From positions 12,625,302 to 12,689,301 of the forward strand of contig CP099839.1 in NCBI GenBank assembly GCA_030062745.1: a stretch of DNA of 64,000 nt, given 5' to 3'. The notes under the pieces are model-generated. The model was not told the origin of the DNA and searched no databases. It was given only the letters and a program-made list of their open reading frames with translations. The DNA is from Capitulum mitella. Lineage: Eukaryota > Arthropoda > Thecostraca > Pollicipedomorpha > Pollicipedidae. Within the stretch, counting starts at the first letter, position 1; the number at the start of each line of letters is the position of its first letter. The position numbers and the translations under genes are program-made. Of the stretch, positions 50,131 to 61,226 are shown piece by piece.

Positions 50131-50399
50131 AAAGGGGGGGGGGGCAGGAGGGACGGCCTGTTTTTGTTATAGCTTTTTTATAGCTTTTGTTATAAACATA
50201 GTTTTGCCCCCCAGCCTGACGGCTGGGCGGGCAAAACTATGTTTTCACCCCCTCCAGAAATTTCGGTCACTGCACCAAGCAAAATCGTGAAAAATCAGCC
50301 TTACGCTATTAAAAAAAAAGAAAAAATCGATGTGCGAACCGGAAGAAAACGTACTCCGAACATACAAGAAGGCTTTGTGCTATGAAGAGAGGCCTGTGG

Positions 50400-52435
50400 T
50401 CTGAATGGGCGTTTAGAGACCCCTGCTAGCTGATAGGGGAATTCACAGCTTGTTTCAGGAGGGCCCCCTGTAGACCCATAAAACTCTGCCACCTCTGCCT
50501 GACCTGACCTGCCAGAAGAGACCTGCCAGCCTCTGAAGGGACCTCCTTTCGGTCTGGAAATAGGGCCCTGCCCCTGCCTCCAGAGGTCGACATGGGCCCT
50601 TAACAGACACAGAATGCCCTCTACAGGTAGGCAGTGGCACCCTGGCCAACAGGTACCCTTAAACGATTGTTCAGGAGACCCTGCTTTCCTGTACAGATGC
50701 CCCTGCCGACCTGTAACAGGCACCCGCCAGATCGCCAGGAACATCTTTACAGGTGAGCATGGGCCCGTTTACACTTCAGCGAGATACCTTTACAAGCCGA
50801 CAATAATTTTAACCACTTGGGGTCCCACTCATTACGAGGGCCAGGCGCGGATCCAAAGGGGAGCAATTAGGGTGGTCGCCCCTTCCTCCCTGAGGATTGA
50901 GAAGGGGCCCCTGTCAAACTTAAAAGGAGGCCCGAAGGGGTCCCGTATGAGCTTCACGGGGTCACCATAAAAACCTGACATGCTCTTGATGTAGTCAGAG
51001 AGACCTCCTGGAGGGCTAGATGACTTCTGAGACACATAGAGGGTTCCTGAAGCTCCCAAAGGGCCTCTGAGACCACAACAGGGTCGCAATACGGCAGAGT
51101 GTTCCCGAGACCGCCAGATGGCTCATAGGGCCCCTGAGACGGTCAAGATGAGGACTGAGTCCCTAGGGCGCCCCTGTGAGTGAAAAGCTGAAGGTTCTTG
51201 ACGTAGTCAGAGGGCCTCCGGGAAGGTTAATGAGACCCTGACACGGTAAGATGGCCCCTAAGATAGAAAGAAGGGCCCTTGAAACTCTTCGAGGGCCCCT
51301 GGGACTGCAAGGGGCCCCAACACGGCAAAGCGTCCATGAGACATTGCCAGAGAGGCACCTGAGACGGAAAGAACTTTAGATGGTGCCTGGCACGGCACAA
51401 GGAGACCCTGGCCAGCCAGAGGGACCCACTGAACGGGGATTCGTCGATAACCTACTCAGTCTCGAGAGGAGCCACAAATGGGCTACATTGGCCTTTTTGA
51501 AACTTTTGGGGTTCTTGGTGCTGTCAAAGGTCCCCGGGAAGGTCAGGTGGTTTTTGGGACGGCAAGATGGGCCTGTACACCGCAGATGACCCCTGAGAAC
51601 GCTAAAAAGGTCCCAGGACCCCTACGAGACAATAACGATAAGAGTGCCTCTGAAACGGTATTTGGACTTTGTGGGGGCGCTGGACGGATAGAGGGTCCCC
51701 GAATGTAATAAGTGGGCTCCTGGCACGGGCAAGATCCCCCTGAGACTGCCAGCGAGGCCCATGAAGCGCCAACAAAACGGCTAGGGCTGTTACGGCTAGA
51801 GGGGTCCTAAAAGACTGCCAGATATACCTCATGTAACAGGGGAAGGCCCCTGATACGGCCATGGGCACCACCGGGGGCGTTCAGAGGGCCTATGACACTG
51901 CACAGGGGCCCTGGAATTGCCAAAAGGTCTTTTGTAACTGTCAGAGTCCTAAGATGGCAAAAATGTTTCCCAGAGACGATAAGAGGGGTATCCAGGGCCG
52001 CAGGGGGTCCACTGAAACTGCTAGAGAGGGACTTTTGAGACTGCTAACTAAAAGTCTCTAGCAATAGGGGCCACTGAGACGACCAGAGGGGCCCCTGAAA
52101 CTATAAACCTTGAGACGCCCAGACTGCTCGTGAAACGGCCAAAGAACTTAGGCGATTGCAAAAGGCGCCCCTGTCACGGCAGAGAGAGGCTTATACAGGG
52201 CCCTTCTCAGTGCCTGAGGGGCTCCTTAGACGGCAAAAACGTCTCAGGGACAACAAAAAGGAATCCGAGACGGTTTAAGCGTCCCTGAAACTACTCGATG
52301 GGAAACTTCCAAAGGAGCACCTGAGACGTCCCGCGGGACACGTAAATTGGTAAAAGGAACCTGAGACCACTAGAGGATCCTGGCACGGCAGACTCCCCGA
52401 GACCACCAAAAGTGCTCCTGTAATTGCAGAGGGAA
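50400..52435. repeat. Degenerate satellite, roughly 30-36-bp unit
   Basis: About 2 kb of imperfect units around GGGCCCCTGAGACGGCAAGA, clearest from 51000 to 52435. The units are strongly diverged, so the period is approximate. Short open frames within it have no gene character. Confidence 0.8.
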
Positions 52436-52437
52436 CC

Positions 52438-52520
52438 TAAACTAAGCTGACCTAAACTGAACTAAACTAGACTAAACTAAACTAAACTAAACTAAACTAA
52501 ATTAACCTAAACTAACAAAA
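52438..52520. repeat. CTAAA pentanucleotide repeat
   Basis: A run of CTAAA units, cleanest at about 52473-52500, with CTGAA, CTAGA and CCTAA variants at its edges. Confidence 0.9.
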
Positions 52521-53459
52521 ATCCAGAAGCTACGGGATTGGGAGGGACGGGCTCCTGAACCAAATACGGACACGACATTTCAAATGAAGGGAGGGACGGA
52601 GCCGCCTAAAATCTCGCCGTTTTTGTCATATTTCGGGCATATTTCGGGCATATTTCGGGCACTCTGTTCGGAAACAAAACGCAGAATTTTCTCAAATAAG
52701 ATGACGCGTTTGAATTTTTTGGTCACCTTACATCGTAAAAAGCAAAAATACATCATTTTCCATACCTGGAGGGCAAAAAATGGGGGCCCCGCGCTGACTA
52801 TCTGCCTCCACCTCCCTCCCCCGCCTTAGCGAAATCTTGGATCCGCCCTTGGCGAGGGCTCCCATTGGTTTCGAGGGTCCCCTTGATCCGATTTGCCCTC
52901 CCCCTGGGCGGAATCCTGGCTACGCCCCTGATCCATTATGTGAGAGGTTTGGCGCTGGCATTGTTAAGCAATGTGTGTGTGGGGGACAGGAAAAGCTGCT
53001 TTGGCAAGTGCTTGAGATAATGATTTCGTTCTCGTATGGTAGTCTGTAAAGAGCTTTGTTACTAAGCTTCGAGTTATAACTTAATGTTGTGGGAGGCACT
53101 GCCTTTCAACCGTTTACAAATGTATTTCATAATAATGTTGAATTCGTGATGTAAACTCAAACATCATAACAAGCAGAAGTTTGTATCATTCGCCATTTTG
53201 AAGATGGATACCCAAAGTCAAAGACCTGAAAAATGGCAATGGGTACAGACCTGAACAGAAAAATCAACGCATGTTGGAGAACACAAGTATGCACTAGCCC
53301 CAAAGCCTGGAAAAAAGGTTTGCTTATTAAAAGAAAAATTGGGCGATAGCAAAAAGAACGAAGTTCAGTTTTTTTGCGGGATGGGAGAAGAAGGTAACCC
53401 AAATGAGGTTGGCTGTTGATCCGACAGAGCTTGGCCGCCCCAGCCGAAAATGCAGTCCG

Positions 53460-53880
53460 CCGTCCCTGTCTGTAAGGCCTGTAAGGGGCGGCTCTATCGT
53501 AGACGTGTCTGGTCTTTGAGGTGTCGCGTACGGGCGCCTGGTCTGTACAGGGGACGCCAAATAAATGGTATATGAGAGGTGCCTAATGTGTACGGAACAC
53601 CTCGCTCGCCAAAAGGGCCGGGCCTCCAAGAGGTGCCTGATGTGAAAGGGACGCCTCGCTCGCCTAGGGCGCCGAGCTCCCGAGGGGTGCTTGCGGGCTG
53701 CGCCTGGCCTGTAAGGGGTGCCTGAATCGTAGACATGTTTGGTCCGTGAAGGGAGCCAAATTCTTTAGAGGTGTCTCATCTGCACAAGAAGAGGGAGCGC
53801 CTGATGTACATGGGGCGCCGGCCATCTCAGTTACCTGGCCTGCACGACGGCGCTTATCTGTAAGGAGCACCGTGTCCACG
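53460..53880. repeat. Degenerate tandem repeat, right flank of satellite block
   Basis: Copies of the 49800-50130 family in direct orientation (GGCCTGTAAGGGGTGCCTG, ATCGTAGACATG, CACCTCGCTCGCC). Confidence 0.75.
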
Positions 53881-56800
53881 AGGAGTAGTTGATCAATGTA
53901 AGGGAGTGGGGGGGGGGCTAAAGGCTAATAGTTGGTAAAGACAAAAAGATTCTCCCTCATCAAAACAAAAGAAAAGTAGAACTCCGCTGATTCGATACTT
54001 ATTGGTCTGTTTTTTCTTCATTTTCCTCCGAAATCTTTTTTCCTGCGGCGTAAAGGGAGGCGCCCGCACCACGGGCCCAAACGTGGGGGACAGGTCCCCC
54101 GTCCCCTCGTCCGCAGGCATTTACACTCATGTGCTTGTCGCAAGTTGTCATCATAGCGACAATCCTTCCAATACCATACGTTGCTGAACGACATTCGACG
54201 CGAATTCCAATGCTTTATAGCCCCATGCCAGGATGATCTCGTGGTTATAAAGGAGTTCGGTCCGGAGCAAATGATCCAGAAGACTTATACTCGTAGTAGC
54301 GCCGCTGCCGCAGGATAGGCCTTCAGCGTATCTGTCCGCACCACCATGCGTGTACGCCTGACGTGGTACGCGGGCGTAAACAGGCAGCTCAGTACCACGG
54401 CTGGTGCGCAGTGCCGAGCATTATGCGCTTCACTGGCTTGGCCAGTGCTTCACGTAGTCCGGTCAGTGCTTCGCGTATGCCGAGAACTGGAATGTTGTCT
54501 CGCCGGTTATGCCGCTCGTAGACCACAAGGATCAAAAAGTGCATCGTTATGGGAACGACAACGAGCCCCAAAAGTTTTGATCATGTTGGACTCATAGGAT
54601 TAAGGAGGGAGGTCCGAGCGTTACGCCGCGTCCGTGCTTGTTCATGGAATGCCGGTAGATCTTCCAGGACAAGACGGAGACTTGTCGAATCTTGTTGGGC
54701 CAGGGAGTTATATTACATAACGTTTCCAAAACATCGACTTCCCTCCTTAAGAGTCATGACGGACAAAAGCATGGCCAAAATTGATCGATGGCAACGTGAA
54801 TGGTTTAGCGACATAACTTAAAAGCAGGCACACGGGGACTCCTCCACGGCTGGGAGGGGGCAAGAAGGTTTTTGGGCCAATTCTTCCCAGTCAATGCCCA
54901 TTGGGTCAACGTTAAATTTAAAGAAAGTCGGGGACCAGTGCCCCCTCCCCCTGCTTACTGCGCCTTTGGCTCCCCAAGTTCTAGCCGGTACGTCGAAATG
55001 AGAGACACGAAAATATCAGTGGCAAAGAATAAAAATGAAACACGAAATAAGAGCCGTATAACTGAACGGTTAAACACGAATGTTCGCTTCGGACAACTTT
55101 TCATAACTAAACTTGGTTGGTCTAAAGAAATCTATTTGGGAACGTTTTAGGTAGTAAGATTTTCCTGAGCAAATATCTAAAAGACTTCAGAAAATGTAAT
55201 CCATTAAAAGCCACATTATGTGCACGTATCCACCGGTATCACACAAAAGGTACCTCCGGGGGCCAATGAACTCAAGCATTCATTGGGTTGCAGTTGTTCG
55301 TGAAGTCACGCGACAGCTGTTGATAGGACATTGTCCAATAGGACACAGCAGCAAACTGAGTGAAAACACTATGAACCCCCGCTAGTGTATGGTTTTGGGA
55401 ATACGTATATTGCAGATTAGCCTCTGGTAATACAAACAACATTCCGGGTATCTCAGTTCAAATGTGTGTTATGTTGGATCATTCCCTTTAAAAAGCCATC
55501 TGTCGGTGGAAATACAATGGAAAGTGAAAGAAAGCTTTGCAAGTCACAGGAAAAGCTAACAAAAGTGCGAGGAGATGTTCCGCTACAGACGCCACAACGC
55601 GGACGATGAACCATTGTTTGGTCTAGTCCGGGACAAGTCTGTCGAAGCAAGCTTAAAACAAACCCAGCGAGATCCAAGGTCATCTCCGACCATATCCAAG
55701 GTCACCCAGCGATACGAAATCAAACAGTCCTGCTCCGGCACAGGTGTTCGTCCATGCCAGGTTAGCATATTTATTCTTCCGCACCCCAGGTAATATGTTT
55801 ATTCTGCACCATGTCTCGGAAAGCATAACCCCTAGAAGCTAATCCCGCGCTCCAGCAGTTTCCATTCAAACCATCTTTGTCTACGCGGAGCATGGATCTG
55901 CGCACCAGACCATAAAGCAGATGGGGTTGCAGCCCACAAGATTTGAACATCTCTAGCGTGATCATCTGGTTCCCTCAAAATGGCTGCGTGTTCAGGAGCT
56001 GCAAAAACATTGTTGTGTCTATGGTGTGGAACGCGAGGTCGTAAAAGCTTCTAGGTTCCCCATTTTGATCCACTGGTGTGGGCGCATACTTCCGTTTGGC
56101 ACGGCGCGGGTTCTGCGTCACCCAGCACTCTCGGCCCGACTAGGCGTCCTCAGAGACGTCGACGAATATTTTCCCGTCCATGTCGTCCTAGGCCTAGCTT
56201 TGAAATCGGAGGCCCCTGTTTCCGCCCGTCCAGATCGTGACGCGTCTCCGGTAAATCGTTGCTTGAACTGCGCCCTGCATCCGCCCCCCCCTCCCCCTAC
56301 CCCCTACCCTAATCGATGGCGCCCTGTGTAAAGCAGATAATACCAGATAGCTGCTGTCGGGCCTGGCCGGTCGAAGCCGTACAGACGGCCGGCGGACGGG
56401 GCCCGGTAGGACGTGGAGACCGCGGCCGCGTGCCGGCTGCGCCCGACCGCCCGGCCGGCGCGCGCACTCCAAATAGCTCGGTTCCGTTTGCTGTTTGCAT
56501 TGGATCGGCCGAGGCCAGAAGCGGGTCACGGCGGGCGGCGCCGAAACGGACGAGAGGAGCCGATGGATGGCGCTGGCTGACTCTCCGCCACGGGGCCCTG
56601 CGGCGGCACTCGCACGACGCCTCGCCGTCGTCTCGGCGTTTCACTGGGTCACGGGGATCCGCAACAGGAGCCGGCCCTCAGACAGCGCGGAATGAACACC
56701 CCAGGCATCCTGTTCTGCCCACTCTAGTCTGAATGGTTCAATTCGTTTACGGAGGACGTCTTCCAACACTCATTTACCTTATCGCGGTTCAAGTTTCTGA

Positions 56801-57949
56801 GAAGTCAGAGGTCGCGATTGCAGAAGTATGCAATTGGTCCGCATGAAGCACTATTGCATTCATAAATCCCGCTAGATACGCCCTTGACACCCTTCTGGAG
56901 GAAGACTGGGCACATTCACCTTCTGTGACTGGTGTGTGACTACCGATTTTATGCCAGCCTTCGCAGACCGAGTTCAATAAGTAGAAACCTGCTGCTGACG
57001 ATTAGCTGGTATACTTTGGACCGTAGGGTGATAACACTATTAATCCCAACGTTTGCATAACGTTAGGAATTACATAAGATGGTACAGTCTGTTGAACCAT
57101 TCGGCTTCAACAATGCAAAAATGCACTACGGCTGCAACATTATATTGGATAAATACTGCATTGCTTAGCTTCTGTACAATTTAGCGCATGGACATCATAC
57201 GCACAGAGCAGACGCACTGCTTTAAAACTCCACTGTCCATCGAATGCCGGCCACTCTGCGCGTCAGCAGAGTATTATTCCGCGCAGGCCGATCAGCGCCG
57301 GCGGCGGCGGCTCGCGTGTCGGACGGAGCAGAGGCGACGCAGTCGGCTGCCTCGGCCGACACGTCAGCCGGCCGGCGGCCCGCTCGCCGCTCCCTGGTGG
57401 TTCGCGGCCGGGCTCGCCGGCCCCGAGCCGCCTTCGTCAGCAGACTCGGCTGCCACTGTCGGCACGGCGAGACGACGACCGACTGCGGCCGTCTCCGGGC
57501 GGCCGCTCGCAGGCGGCGGAAGCACTGGTCCACGGTCACCCGTCCGTCTGCCGCCCAGGCCGGACCAGCGGCAGCTCGGGCCGACAGGCGTGCTGTGACA
57601 GTATGTGCATTTTGTACTGGAATGAGTTTAAATATCGGGTAGACTTGACGCGCGGGGACAGCACAACACGATCCAGACGCCTCGGCGATCACAGCGACCG
57701 GCGTCTGCCGACTGAGGCCGACCCGCTTGACGGCCTGCCGGACCCGGGCGTGCGCGAGCTGCAGGGACGGGCCGGGTCGGGCCGGGCGGCGGCCGTCTCT
57801 GAACGGCCGGCCGCTCCACCGCTAACGCGCTGGGTCGGCGGCCGGCAGCGGGCGGACCGGTGCAGACCGGTCTCACCCCGGCGCCGTGCGCCGCCGCCGC
57901 GCGCGTCATGCCGGAGCCGGCTGGGACGGGCCTGAGGCGGCGGAAGCGC
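53881..57949. other. Intergenic; GC-rich islands downstream of ADISSP
   Basis: No gene is supported from 53881 to 56290. Islands at about 56330-56690 and 57240-57600 are GC-rich with several long open frames on both strands but no domains or matched splice sites. The stretch 57640-57949 is probably the 3' UTR of the minus-strand ADISSP homolog. Confidence 0.35.
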
Positions 57950-60103
57950 TCAGTCAAAACCGCGCCAGTCGGACGCCTCAGACGCGTCGTCGTCTTTGAT
58001 CACGCCCTCTAGGTGCACCCCGTCTCGTAGAAACGGCGTGCCGGTGTCCTTTCCTGCCGAGAGGGGAACAGGTGTCACGCGAGACTGATAACCTATCGGG
58101 ATGCCGACGTCACGCGGCTCTTGACCGGTGGCGTTTCGCGTTAACAGCAGCCTCGCTTTGTGGATTCGGTGCCAATTTTCCGGACTGTGAAGCGCTCCAC
58201 ACAGCCATCCACGCGTCGGTGGCTGCATACAAAACGTGGCATAACAACAACATCGATGACACTTATGGCAGAGACCAAACCACATTCGTGGCGAGGATGA
58301 GGCGCCCAACGAACGTATTTCATCTAGCTCAGCGAATTCCACGTGCACATCGGGCTGGACGGATTTTCACCCTTTGTGCGCTGCATACATCTGTAAAGCA
58401 AGTGCAGAGATAAAGAAGGCAACATTTGAGGGGCCTCTAACTTTAATGCAGCGACGCAAAATACAACATATTATATATTCACAAGAGCACGGCATTTAAT
58501 CTGCTTCGTTTTCGGCTGGTATATCCTACCATAACCAACTCCATGTGAGTAGACCTACCTTCCCGCAGTTCAGCCCTAAAACTGCGCAGCCGAGTAGCGT
58601 AATCCTAAAACTGCGCAAAACGGACAACAGACCGAATACAGTGATCCGTGTAAATGGACCTGTACAGGAAAAAAGAACAGGAAACTGGACGCATTCCGTG
58701 TGGGAGTCAAGTTTTCTTGCAAGCCCTGGTCAACGGTTGGTTACTGCGATCGCCTGTGCAGCATCGGCTCGGAACAAGGCTGGACATTGAGAGCTGCTGA
58801 GAACTCAGAGCTGACAGCTGAGGATGTCGATGGCAGCTGTTTGAATACAGACGGATATTAATAAAAAAAATAAAATAAAAGTAACGGACATAAAAAAGAC
58901 TGATCGTAGCTGCCGGCTCTCCAGTGGAAAATATAGCTAGTCCCGCTGCACAGCTGCGGTTCCCCGAGCGTCTAAACACCCTTGGGATGCCCACGTTCAA
59001 CAGGGAGACGCCGTGCCCGAGGACACGGTGAATGTATAGCTTGACAGCCATGGATTTATGACGTTCTTTTCGGTGCTGTTGCCGACAGGACCGCTGCAAG
59101 GTGGATGGCCAAAACTGGCAGCCGTCCACCGCCGGCGCCCCACCGGGGGCTGACCAGTTTTCCGGACACACCAGACCGGCCCTTAACCCCATGCATGGCA
59201 TCGACCGGTCGCTGGAGAGAGGGCGAAGGGGTCACCTCGCCATACAAGGGGAGCCTGTTAATCAGTGTTTACGGCAAGACTTATATGAGCAGATACGCAT
59301 ATGGCGTTAAGGTAACATCCCACATAAATAACAAACCAGCGGGGGCCATCAAATAAAAGTCAAGCTTGGGTAGGTTCTCTTTTCAACGCTGCTCTAGCAT
59401 TAAACACGTTTCGCATACGACGCGTATAGTCTCGTTTCCCAAAAACTTTCCGAAAACTTGAGCGAATGAATTCCGATCATCAGCCTTCCTTGAAAAACGA
59501 CAGATAAGTTTAGCTCTTCACGTCACGGCTACGAACACGAAACAAAACTCCTGTCTGCATCGCAGTACTTCAGATACGATCGAGGTCAGCTGCAGTCAGC
59601 CAATCAGCACTCCGGCCGAACCCCAGGCGGCCGGGCGGCCGCGACAGGGCAGCGCAGCTGCGGCGCCGAATCAGCCTGACGACCGGCGACCGCCAGCCGC
59701 CGACCAGGGTGGCACGGCAGACCGCCGACCAGATCAGTGTCCGAGGCCCGGTCTGAACCTGTCCGGCGCCTGACAGTCTACGCTGACGCTCCATTAGTCT
59801 AATGCAAGGTCTGCACAAACTCGAACCAGGCAGTTACGTCAGCTCTGCTATCAAAAGCATACCGCATGCGGAGAAGGTTTAACGCTTCCGCTGCATGCGG
59901 GGCGTTTTATAGGAGCTTGCTCTTATACCACCTTTTGGACTAACCATAAATGGAAGACGAAGAAGAATTCAAAATACGCGAGAACAAACGACACTAAATT
60001 TTGTCAAATCGGATTCGTTTAAAATGGCTTCACAAATATCGTCCACCAGTAGCGGTCGTGATTCAGCGTGCCAATGAACACCATGTCGCGGACCCCCCGC
60101 CAC

Positions 60104-60135
<32 letters not shown>

Positions 60136-60583
60136 CGGATCGCAACCCCCACACGGTCGGCCCGCGGCCCCACGCCACCGGGAACTCACCTAAGACCCGA
60201 GCGTTGAGCTCCAGGGTGACGGATGCGCCGCTGCCGTCCCCCTTGGAGAGCACCAGTCTCTCCCTGAGCAGCTTCTCCTTGCGGGCGGTGACCTGGAGCG
60301 TCAGCTCGGTGCCGTCGCCGGACGGCCGCATCTGCTGTACGCGCCAGTGCAGGTTGGGCATGTCGGCCGGCTGCCAGTCGTGACATTGCATCGGCACCAG
60401 ACACGTCACCCGGTACTGGTGCATCGCCTTCAGGAAGCCCGCATGAATGCCGATCCGGTCGCCGGCAGGGACGACGTCCACCTTGTGGACCGGCTCCAGC
60501 GAGTCGCCGTCCTCGCTGGTCTCGTTGAAGTGGACGTGGTGTTCGGCGCGCTCGGCCGAGCGTCGCCTGCCTGATACCTCCAT
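57950..60583 (-). CDS. ADISSP: Adipose-secreted signaling protein (C20orf27) homolog
   Basis: Exons 60583-60190 and 58053-57950 on the minus strand, phase 1, with donor CTTAG|GTGAGT and acceptor CTCTCGGCAG. The 165-residue product compares with about 174 in human. The family pattern is clear: VHFNE near the start, GFLKAMHQYRVTCLVP, LELNARVLG, GTPFLRDGV, and the C-terminus SEASDWRGFD next to the family's SDWHGFD. The start is taken at 60583 (MEVSGRRR); an upstream in-frame ATG at 60679 would add 32 residues that do not look conserved. In vertebrates the protein is reported as a secreted signal from fat tissue, although no signal peptide is visible here; its role in invertebrates is not known to me. 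The 2.1-kb intron begins with a GA-rich microsatellite about 55 bases after the donor. Confidence 0.88.
60102..60134. repeat. CT dinucleotide microsatellite in the ADISSP intron
   Basis: CT repeats on the plus strand (GA in the transcript), starting about 55 bases after the ADISSP exon 1 donor. Confidence 0.95.
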
Positions 60584-61030
60584 CTTGCCGGCAGCGGGCC
60601 GCCCGTTCGACTGGATCAGCCGCCCGCGACGCCAGAGACGCCTACCGGGATGGACGGGGAACTCAGCGACTGGAGGCATCTGTCAGCCATCCTGCGCAAC
60701 TCTGGCGAAGAGCGCGTCCTGACAGGTGGCTTTATAGGAAATAGTTGTTTTTCTTTTGTTTTCCTTCTAGTGGGAAACCGGCCGTTATCATACAAGCATT
60801 CAATAGTCAAATCTAGCTATAGGGACACAACATCTTCCGAAGCGGTCGCCACGGTCTGGTGGAAAAGAAGCCACGGAGCAGGATCCAGTGTGTGGCAGGC
60901 AGTGACTGCGGGTCCTAGATGGATGCAGGTGTTTGGTCACGTATCAAAACGGTCACCGGGCACAGAAGACACATAAACGTAAGGCATGGCTCCAAGTCAC
61001 ATCTCTCTTGGTTGTACACATGGTTTAGTC

Positions 61031-61042
<12 letters not shown>

Positions 61043-61092
<50 letters not shown>

Positions 61093-61132
61093 CAAGCAGT
61101 CGAGTATTGTTCTTCATTTCTCTGCAGTATCC

Positions 61133-61184
<52 letters not shown>

Positions 61185-61226
61185 GATACTGCAGAGAAAT
61201 GAAGAACAATACTCGACTGCTTGATT
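61043..61226. repeat. TA microsatellites and a perfect 137-bp palindrome
   Basis: A TA run (61043-61090) is followed by a 44-base arm (61091-61134), a second TA run (61135-61181) and the exact reverse complement of the arm (61182-61225). No mismatch was found between the arms. With the flanking A/T pair the palindrome covers 61090-61226. Confidence 0.9.

Noticed and set aside
52438..52520. CTAAA run as a possible telomere-type repeat
   Set aside because: The unit is not CCTAA, and it lies inside a satellite block with irregular variants.
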